DNA from: CAZKUN01 sp964555935 | GTDB taxonomy: Bacteria > Armatimonadota > Zipacnadia > Zipacnadales > VGFC01 | DNA: 5,181 nucleotides | Direction: 5' to 3' | NCBI GenBank assembly: GCA_964555935.1 | Contig: CAZKUN010000419.1 | Coordinates: 1-5,181 of the forward strand | In this document: positions 1 through 4,138 of the stretch, piece by piece | Layout: each line of letters starts with the position of its first letter | Numbering within the stretch: the stretch's first letter is position 1 | The notes under the pieces: generated by a model | Database searches by the model: none | Seen by the model: only the letters and a program-made list of their open reading frames with translations | Told to the model about the DNA's origin: nothing | Position numbers and translations under genes: made by a program

Positions 1-142
1 ATACGAGGGACCGGTGTCGCTCGAGTTTGAGTATCGCGACATGACCCTTGACGACATCGAGCGGGAGTTCGATGCGGGGATCAGGTGGCTCGCCGACTGC
101 GGCTGGGAGTTTCCGGATGGCGTGCCGGATGTGGGACGCTGA
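1..142 (+). CDS. C-terminal tail of a probable sugar phosphate isomerase/epimerase (5' end outside window)
   Basis: This is an open frame from base 2 to a TGA at 140-142, giving 46 visible residues; the start lies to the left of the window. The tail begins YEGPVSLEFEYRDM and continues with an acidic helix (LDDIEREFDAGIRWL). That pattern, a glycine-proline turn, a strand ending in S-x-E-x-E, then a closing helix in which residues analogous to 'AIEFL' are replaced by GIRWL, is the usual last strand and helix of the xylose-isomerase-like TIM barrel. Members of that family isomerise or epimerise sugars, inositols and sugar phosphates in the cytoplasm, usually with a divalent metal. The metal-binding and catalytic residues lie outside the window, so no substrate can be named. 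The assignment rests on a short tail and is moderate at best. The reading frame itself is better supported than the product name. Confidence 0.55.
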   Translation, partial: YEGPVSLEFEYRDMTLDDIEREFDAGIRWLADCGWEFPDGVPDVGR

Positions 143-363
143 CCTCCAGATAACGGGCGCGCGGCATGGACCTGCCCGGATGGACGGACTTCGCTGGGAC
201 GCATCGAGGAGAAGAGCAGACCCTCCGGCTGAGTAGCCGGAGGGCGTGGATGTTCGGCATAGTGGACCGTACTGGATGACCTACCCAAGCCGGTGTCCCC
301 TTTGCGTGCGGTGCCCGCCCGTCGGAAGGTGCCCCTGGTCCGTTACGGGAAAGCCGATGGCCA
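143..363. other. Intergenic region without a gene, upstream of the zinc-ribbon protein
   Basis: These 221 bases separate the isomerase-like tail from the next plus-strand gene. Frames that are open here have no credible start and no recognisable protein pattern. The one clear structure is a perfect 10-bp hairpin at 221-244. I see no convincing -35/-10 pair for the downstream gene. Confidence 0.6.
221..244 (+). terminator. Perfect 10-bp hairpin after the isomerase-like gene, no T tract
   Basis: The arm CCCTCCGGCT at 221-230 is exactly complementary to AGCCGGAGGG at 235-244, with a GAGT tetraloop between. It lies about 80 bases past the stop codon of the upstream gene. The stem is strong and GC-rich, but no run of T follows, so it may be a Rho-type or weak terminator, an mRNA 3'-end stabiliser, or a repeat-type element. 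The structure is certain; its role is inferred from position. Confidence 0.5.
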
Positions 364-1281
364 ATGAGCCAGGCCAGCGGACCGAACCCACAACTGTGTC
401 CACCGTGCGGTGTTGCATTCAGCAACGAGGGGGTGTGCCCGGCCTGCGGCGCGCGGCTCATGACGCGCGGGCAGCACCTCTTCAGAGTCATAGTGGCGGG
501 CGTGTGCGAGGGGGCGAAGCTCCCGAGTATAGACGTGGTATTTGGGCCCCTTGCTGTGAACGACGGCGTTCTCGTGAAGCGAGGCAGATCTGCCTGGGAC
601 CACCTGCTTGCCCAACTGAGGGCGGCGCTACCAGCACTCGACCTAACCGACGGTGACGCGTCTTCGATTCCTGCTGCGGAGTTCCTCGAGGAGGAGCGTG
701 TCATACGCGTCAACGACGAGGCGCCGCCCGAGGGATTCGCAAGCCTCGCCGCTCACGAGGCGATGCACTATGTGCAGTGCTCCGTGGGTTACCTGGGTGA
801 GAACACGTGGCGGGCTGTCGGCCCATACGCCGTGGGCCCGATGAAGGAGGTCTTTGCTGAGTGGGGAGAGGCCAGGATTGCGGCGCTGGCGGGTGACGGT
901 GAGGGGCAGATGCGGCCGCAGTACTTCCTGAGTCCAGGGACACTGAAGGACCCATGTGTTGAGTTGGGCCGAGAGGCACGAAGAGCCCTTCAGAGCCCCC
1001 GGATGGCCCAGCGGTGGGAGAGGGTGGCGTGTCGGGACCTTGTTGAGTCCAATAAGAGGGAGTTAGCGCGCGGCAATGAGGGATTCCCTCTCTGCGTCTA
1101 CCGTGAGCCATCGGCCGACGCAGCCCGCGCTCGGGTCAAAGCGACTAATCTCATGCACCAGCTGGTCGATCCGTGGGTGCGAAGCGACGCCCGCCCACCT
1201 CCGCCTGACGTTACGAACGAGATCGTCGCCGAGGTCAGGCGCCACTGTGAGTTGACAGGCGACAGCGAACCGGAGAGTTAG
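364..1281 (+). CDS. Unassigned protein with N-terminal zinc ribbon and HExxH metallopeptidase-like motif
   Basis: This 305-residue protein is not one I can name. Residues 12-29 form a compact zinc ribbon: CPPCG at 12-16 and CPACG at 25-29 (C-x2-C-x9-C-x2-C). The middle carries HEAMHYVQ, with H131, E132 and H135 in the HExxH arrangement that binds zinc and holds the catalytic glutamate in zincin peptidases. A glutamate-rich helix follows at about 161-175 (EVFAEWGEARIAAL), where E166 or E169 could be the third zinc ligand, as in gluzincins. No signal peptide or membrane segment is visible, so it is probably cytoplasmic. ATG 364 is the first usable start: the frame is open back to a TGA at 277 but has no ATG, GTG or TTG there. 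Only a weak GGGAA-like site precedes it. Three of its six isoleucines use ATA, unlike the glutamate-synthase-like gene, so it is less codon-adapted and possibly acquired. Substrate and peptidase activity are unproven. Confidence 0.7.
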   Translation: MSQASGPNPQLCPPCGVAFSNEGVCPACGARLMTRGQHLFRVIVAGVCEGAKLPSIDVVFGPLAVNDGVLVKRGRSAWDHLLAQLRAALPALDLTDGDASSIPAAEFLEEERVIRVNDEAPPEGFASLAAHEAMHYVQCSVGYLGENTWRAVGPYAVGPMKEVFAEWGEARIAALAGDGEGQMRPQYFLSPGTLKDPCVELGREARRALQSPRMAQRWERVACRDLVESNKRELARGNEGFPLCVYREPSADAARARVKATNLMHQLVDPWVRSDARPPPPDVTNEIVAEVRRHCELTGDSEPES

Positions 1282-1283
1282 AG

Positions 1284-1300
1284 GTCCGCCTCGGGCGGAC
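1284..1300 (+). terminator. Small 7-bp hairpin directly after the zinc-ribbon gene
   Basis: GTCCGCC at 1284-1290 is complementary to GGCGGAC at 1294-1300, with a TCG loop. It starts two bases after the TAG stop and lies just before the larger terminator at 1313-1347. It has no T tract of its own and may be an accessory 3'-end structure. Confidence 0.35.
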
Positions 1301-1312
1301 GCCAGAATCAAC

Positions 1313-1347
1313 AACGGCCACCTCGATTGAGGTGGCCGTTTGGGTTT
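1313..1347. terminator. Strong shared (bidirectional) intrinsic terminator
   Basis: AACGGCCACCTC at 1313-1324 is perfectly complementary to GAGGTGGCCGTT at 1329-1340, around a GATT tetraloop. On the plus strand it is followed by TGGGTTT. On the minus strand it is followed by TTGTTGATTCT. It lies 31 bases after the stop of the plus-strand zinc-ribbon gene and just past the 3' end of the minus-strand tRNA, so it can end transcription of both. This is the best terminator in the window. Confidence 0.85.
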
Positions 1348-1350
1348 CTA

Positions 1351-1426
1351 TGGTGGACCGGATCGGATTCGAACCGACGACCTCCTCCGTGCGAGGGAGG
1401 CGCTCTCCCAGCTGAGCTACCGGCCC
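1351..1426 (-). tRNA. tRNA-Ala, anticodon CGC
   Basis: The minus strand folds into a complete 76-nt cloverleaf with encoded CCA. The acceptor stem GGGCCGG pairs with CCGGTCC, including the G3:U70 wobble that is the main identity element for alanyl-tRNA synthetase, and the discriminator base is A73. The D arm is GCTC/GAGC and the anticodon stem is CCTCC/GGAGG. The seven-base loop CTCGCAC places anticodon CGC (plus-strand bases 1391-1393), which reads GCG alanine codons. The T arm is GTCGG-TTCGAAT-CCGAT with one G-U pair. It is preceded by its own promoter and a roughly 40-nt leader, and followed by a shared terminator, so it appears to be a single-gene transcript. Confidence 0.97.
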
Positions 1427-1473
1427 ATCAAGCGTGACATCGCCAGGGCGCTCGCCCCGGCGAGTGAGCGTTT

Positions 1474-1501
1474 ATTATACCCAATTCGAGACCGTTGTCA
1501 A
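1474..1501 (-). promoter_or_regulatory. Consensus sigma-70-type promoter for the tRNA-Ala gene
   Basis: Read on the minus strand, a perfect TTGACA box (1496-1501) is followed by a 16-bp spacer and a perfect TATAAT box (1474-1479). Transcription should start near 1467, about 40 bases before the tRNA 5' end at 1426. The 5' leader would contain a small CTCGC/GCGAG hairpin at 1451-1464, and RNase P would remove the leader. Perfect matches at both boxes fit a strongly expressed stable-RNA gene. The 16-bp spacer is one short of the usual optimum of 17. Confidence 0.9.
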
Positions 1502-1874
1502 TTGCCTTTGCGCACCTCTGGTAGCTCCCGATTCCGCCAGACTCAGGCCGACGCGCGGCCTCCCGCAGATTGCCGATTGGGAGATTAAACAGGGGGTGAC
1601 GAGCCCCGCTTTCCATCCATTGGACGCCACAACCGGAAATCAACCGGAAGGCCCCATCGAGCACTGTTGATGGCGGCCGCAGGGAGCGGCGTTTGGGCGC
1701 AGGAACGCGCGAATCCTGCAGGTGCGGGACATGCAGACTCGGCGCAACAGGGCGTGGAACGCTGCCAGGCGCTCACAATGCTGTGGGCGATGGATGCCCT
1801 TTCGAAGCGCCAATGACGCTCGTTTCGGGAGTCGTGCGGCGCTCTCCGCCACAACGAGGAAGCCCGCTTTCTCA
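1502..1874. other. Gene-free region: probable promoter/leader of the glutamate-synthase-like gene
   Basis: These 373 bases lie between the tRNA promoter, which fires leftward, and the rightward glutamate-synthase-like gene. Neither strand has a convincing gene: the open frames lack ribosome binding sites and recognisable motifs, and one would overlap the start of the downstream gene. Visible structures are small: GGCCG/CGGCC at 1546-1560, a 6-bp stem GCAGGA/TCCTGC at 1699-1719, a GGGC/GCCC stem at 1785-1799, and a 9-base direct repeat CAACCGGAA at 1630-1638 and 1641-1649. I could not pick out a -35/-10 pair for the downstream gene and recognised no known riboswitch. The region is long enough to hide a structured leader or a small RNA, but the sequence alone does not show one. 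Confidence 0.5.
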
Positions 1875-1894
1875 GCCGGCCATTGTCGGCCGGC
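1875..1894 (+). promoter_or_regulatory. 7-bp GC hairpin just upstream of the ribosome binding site
   Basis: GCCGGCC at 1875-1881 pairs exactly with GGCCGGC at 1888-1894 around a six-base ATTGTC loop. It ends one base before the hairpin that contains the Shine-Dalgarno sequence. It could be an attenuator-like stem without a T tract, a stabiliser of the mRNA 5' region, or a protein-binding site. All seven pairs are G-C, so the fold should be stable. Function is inferred from position. Confidence 0.45.
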
Positions 1895-1895
1895 C

Positions 1896-1913
1896 CTAGC
1901 CAAAGGAGGCTAG
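1896..1913 (+). promoter_or_regulatory. Ribosome binding site AAAGGAGG inside a hairpin, deciding the GTG 1916 start
   Basis: AAAGGAGG at 1902-1909 is a near-perfect anti-16S match, six bases before GTG 1916; this spacing fixes the start of the glutamate-synthase-like protein. CTAGCC (1896-1901) is exactly complementary to GGCTAG (1908-1913), so AAAGGA forms the loop and the last GG of the site is in the stem. The start codon begins two bases after the stem. The geometry could present or partly mask the site. Confidence 0.75.
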
Positions 1914-1915
1914 CA

Positions 1916-3490
1916 GTGCCCGGAATCTCCATCAATGCCAGTGGAGCCACGCAGACTCGGCTCCGGACCTCTAACTCAATCGTATCGATCAGCGGGATGT
2001 GCGCGACGTGCCTCGAAGGTTGCCCCGGCCCGTGCGAGATCGGCCGCTCCTCCATGAGGGCCGCCGAGATGATCTACCCCCAGCCCTTCGGTGAAGTCAC
2101 TGCGGCCGCCCAGAAAGAGTACCCGCTCGACCTGTCCCACTTCAACGTGATGGGCAGCGCCGTCGGCGCCCATGGCGTCGAGGCGGACCCGGACGTCGCT
2201 CTCTTCACGCGGGTCGACGTCACCACCCCGATCGGCCGCGATGACGGTATCAAGTGCCGCCTGCCGCTCGTCGTTCCCGGCCTCGGCTCCACTGATGTCG
2301 CCAAGAACAACTGGGACGGGCTGGCCATCGGCTCCGCCCTCGCCGGCGTGCCGCTGACCATCGGCGAAAACGTCTGCGGGATGGACATGGCGTGGACCAT
2401 CACCAACGGCAAAGTCGTCGAGTCCGTCGACCTCCGCAACCGCGTCGAGACCTACAAGAAGTGGCAGCGCGACGGCTATGGCGCGATCATCGTCCAGTCC
2501 AACGTTGAGGACACCCGCCTGGGCGTCTTCGAGTATGCAATCAGGCAACTCGGTGTCGATGTCGTCGAGTTGAAGTGGGGACAGGGCGCCAAGAACATCG
2601 GCGGCGAGGTCAAGATCGACGACCTGCAGAAGGCCCAGGCCCTCTACGAGCGCGGCTACGTCGTGCTCCCGAACCCGACCGACCCCGACGTCATTGGTGC
2701 CTGCGAGCGCGGCGTCTTCCGCGAGTTCGAGCGTCACTCCCGCCTCGGAATGGTCGAGCAGGAAGCCTTTGTCACCGCCGTCGCGGAACTCCGCGACATG
2801 GGCGCGAAGCACGTCACCCTCAAGACGGGCGCCTACCGCCCGGCCGACCTCGCGCGCGCGGTCAAGTTCGCGTCGCTCGCCGAGATCGACCTGCTGACAG
2901 TTGACGGCGCGGGCGGCGGAACCGGCATGAGCCTGTGGCGCATGATGAACGAGTGGGGCATCCCCACCGTCGAGCTGATGAGCCTCTGCTACGACTACTG
3001 CAACCGGCTGCACAAGCGCGGAGAGTACGTGCCCGATCTCGCGGTCGCCGGTGGCTTCATCCTCGAGGACCAGATCATCAAGGGGCTCGCCATGTGCGCG
3101 CCCTTCACCAAGCTCGTCGGCATGGCACGCGGCCCGATCGCCGCGGCGATGGTTGGCAAGACGATCGGCAAGGGCCTGGCCGATGGCAACCTGCCCGGAT
3201 CGATCTCCAGGTACGTCGACAGTAGGGACGAGATCTTCGTCACCGCGCCCGAGCTGAAGACGATGCTCGGCGATCGCTACGACGATGTCCCGTGCTCGGC
3301 GATGGGCCTGTACACCTACTACGAGCGTCTCAGCCAGGGCCTGCGCCAGTTCATGTGCGGGGGGCGCAAGTTCGGTCTCGAGCACATTACCCGCGACGAC
3401 ATCTGCGCCATCACTCGTGACGCGGCCGATGTCAGCGGGATCCGCTACGTCATGGACATCGACAAGGAAGAAGTCGAGAGCATCCTGTAG
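1916..3490 (+). CDS. FMN-binding glutamate-synthase-family protein (stand-alone synthase-like domain)
   Basis: This cytoplasmic protein of 524 residues matches the stand-alone FMN-binding glutamate synthase family, related to the central/FMN part of GltB, which makes glutamate from 2-oxoglutarate and ammonia using electrons passed through FMN. Barrel landmarks are visible: ELKWGQGAKNIGGE at 218-231 (compare the QGAKPGxGG motif of GltB), LKTGAYRP at 302-309, the glycine-rich DGAGGGTGMS at 330-339, and the late-strand AGGF at 378-381 and GMARGP at 402-407, which usually hold FMN phosphate. There is no N-terminal glutaminase domain and no gltD-like partner, and I do not see the C-x5-C-P-x-G Fe-S signature of classical GltB. 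Instead, residues 29-40 carry C-x2-C-x3-C-x3-C, a plausible Fe-S site. The start is GTG 1916, set by AAAGGAGG six bases upstream; an in-frame TTG at 1883 lacks such a site. Codons are strongly GC-biased, with no ATA noticed, suggesting good expression. Family membership is firm; the true substrate is not. Confidence 0.88.
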   Translation: MPGISINASGATQTRLRTSNSIVSISGMCATCLEGCPGPCEIGRSSMRAAEMIYPQPFGEVTAAAQKEYPLDLSHFNVMGSAVGAHGVEADPDVALFTRVDVTTPIGRDDGIKCRLPLVVPGLGSTDVAKNNWDGLAIGSALAGVPLTIGENVCGMDMAWTITNGKVVESVDLRNRVETYKKWQRDGYGAIIVQSNVEDTRLGVFEYAIRQLGVDVVELKWGQGAKNIGGEVKIDDLQKAQALYERGYVVLPNPTDPDVIGACERGVFREFERHSRLGMVEQEAFVTAVAELRDMGAKHVTLKTGAYRPADLARAVKFASLAEIDLLTVDGAGGGTGMSLWRMMNEWGIPTVELMSLCYDYCNRLHKRGEYVPDLAVAGGFILEDQIIKGLAMCAPFTKLVGMARGPIAAAMVGKTIGKGLADGNLPGSISRYVDSRDEIFVTAPELKTMLGDRYDDVPCSAMGLYTYYERLSQGLRQFMCGGRKFGLEHITRDDICAITRDAADVSGIRYVMDIDKEEVESIL

Positions 3491-3519
3491 CGAGACCAGA
3501 CGTCTGTCGCGCGCACAAA

Positions 3520-3552
3520 ACGGGGGAGGTCCATTTACGGGGCCTCCCCCGT
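3520..3552 (+). terminator. GC-rich hairpin terminator of the glutamate-synthase-like gene
   Basis: ACGGGGGAGG at 3520-3529 pairs perfectly with CCTCCCCCGT at 3543-3552. The stem can be extended by a T-G wobble and two C-G pairs to about 13 pairs around a seven-base ATTTACG loop. It begins 30 bases after the TAG stop and is preceded by AAAA, but followed by only scattered T. It separates the enzyme gene from the secreted-protein gene 31 bases further on, so the two are probably not one operon. Confidence 0.75.
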
Positions 3553-3582
3553 GCGATTCTGCTCGCGCAGGGATGGAGCCCG

Positions 3583-4065
3583 ATGCCGTGGAAGCCGTGG
3601 TCCATGACTGTTGTCCCGTTGATGCTGACACTCCTGGCGCAACCCGCGTCCGCGGATGCTCCCTCCGTTGTGTTGGCGAACGACTCCGTTCTCTTGGCAT
3701 TCGAGCGCCCGTACATGGGCCTGACGACAATGGTCGATCTCTCAGCCGAACTCGACCATATGAGCGCCGCCGAATCGCCTCGCCCGCTCTGGATACTTAC
3801 TTTCAAGGCGGGCCCGGGCGCCGACGAGACGGTCACCCTCGCCAGCACAGACGCCCCCTGCACGTCCGCCCGCACTGACGGGAAAACGAACGCAACCTTC
3901 CGCTGGGACGGTCTGAGCATTGAGGGCGAGCCCGCCGCTGTCGACGTGAAGGTCCGCGTCGATCTCCCGCCTGACTCAGGCATCGCCGAGTGGCGTATCT
4001 GGGTCGACAACTCCAGCGAGACTTACGGTCTGTGGGAGATTCGTCTGATAGAGATCGCGGAGTAG
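3583..4065 (+). CDS. Short secreted protein, possibly the N-terminal domain remnant of a larger glycosidase-like protein
   Basis: The 160-residue protein starts with a signal peptide: a basic residue at 4, a hydrophobic stretch at about 8-19, and a likely cleavage site after ASA (residues 22-24). The rest is beta-rich: VVLANDSVLLAFERPYMGLTTMVDL, then PLWILTF at about 68-74, and a final WRIWVDNSSETYGLWEIRLIEIAE. A 'strand-turn-strand, x-LxxLVD, PLWxLxF, WxxxVxNxS, LWExxxP' progression is what I recall from the N-terminal beta-sandwich of large secreted glycosidase-like proteins (DUF6259-type). Those run on for several hundred residues, whereas this protein stops at TAG 4063-4065, only 73 bases from the convergent neighbour's stop. 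It may therefore be a truncated remnant, or an independent one-domain secreted protein. The ATG at 3583 has GGAG 4 bases upstream and AGGGA 9 bases upstream; Met8 (3604) is an alternative. No catalytic residues can be named. The gene is likely real; the relationship is tentative. Confidence 0.65.
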   Translation: MPWKPWSMTVVPLMLTLLAQPASADAPSVVLANDSVLLAFERPYMGLTTMVDLSAELDHMSAAESPRPLWILTFKAGPGADETVTLASTDAPCTSARTDGKTNATFRWDGLSIEGEPAAVDVKVRVDLPPDSGIAEWRIWVDNSSETYGLWEIRLIEIAE

Positions 4066-4138
4066 GGCGCAACGCCGTGGCGCCGTCGACGGGAGCGCGG
4101 ACGCCCTCGTCCGCTGAGGTGGCGGGCGGAAGTCGTCC
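4066..4138. terminator. Convergent intergenic spacer with hairpins, possible bidirectional terminator
   Basis: This 73-base spacer lies between two stop codons that face each other. GGCGC (4066-4070) can pair with GCGCC (4080-4084). GCGGAC (4097-4102) pairs with GTCCGC (4109-4114) around a GCCCTC loop. There is no T tract on either strand, so intrinsic termination is doubtful. The second hairpin could equally be a copy of a dispersed GC-rich palindrome. Confidence 0.35.

Noticed and set aside
246..656. Plus-strand frame overlapping the start of the zinc-ribbon gene
   Set aside because: It overlaps the 364-1281 gene in another frame and carries no domain pattern, whereas the 364 frame has an organised zinc ribbon and HExxH motif.
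81..713. 210-codon minus-strand frame across the first intergenic region
   Set aside because: It overlaps the zinc-ribbon gene, crosses the perfect hairpin at 221-244, and its Arg/Ser/Pro-rich product looks like antisense noise.
1340..1588. Plus-strand frame whose translation begins MGFYGGPDRIRTDDLL
   Set aside because: It is the antisense of the tRNA-Ala gene; this 'GPDRIRTDDLLRAR' peptide is a well-known spurious protein produced by translating the opposite strand of tRNA genes. It has no ribosome binding site.
1630..1649. Short tandem direct repeat CAACCGGAA
   Set aside because: There are only two 9-base copies with an 11-base period; not enough for a CRISPR array, an iteron origin or a confident operator, so it is only mentioned within the intergenic entry.
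1883..1915. Longer N-terminus of the glutamate-synthase-like protein from TTG 1883
   Set aside because: The 11 extra codons overlap both hairpins and the AAAGGAGG site, and TTG 1883 has no upstream ribosome binding site; GTG 1916 has ideal spacing.
1585..2055. 156-codon minus-strand frame in the gap between the tRNA and the synthase-like gene
   Set aside because: It overlaps the 5' end of a firmly supported gene on the opposite strand, has no recognisable motif, and has irregular Cys/Arg/Ser-rich composition.
1976..3730. 584-codon minus-strand open frame
   Set aside because: It is a shadow of the glutamate-synthase-like gene, caused by strong GC bias at third codon positions. Its translation is low-complexity and Asp/Ala/Val-rich, with no family pattern.
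3285..3878. 197-codon plus-strand frame spanning the terminator at 3520-3552
   Set aside because: It runs through the end of one gene, a terminator and the start of another; its Ser/Arg/Pro/Thr-rich translation is typical of an out-of-frame shadow.
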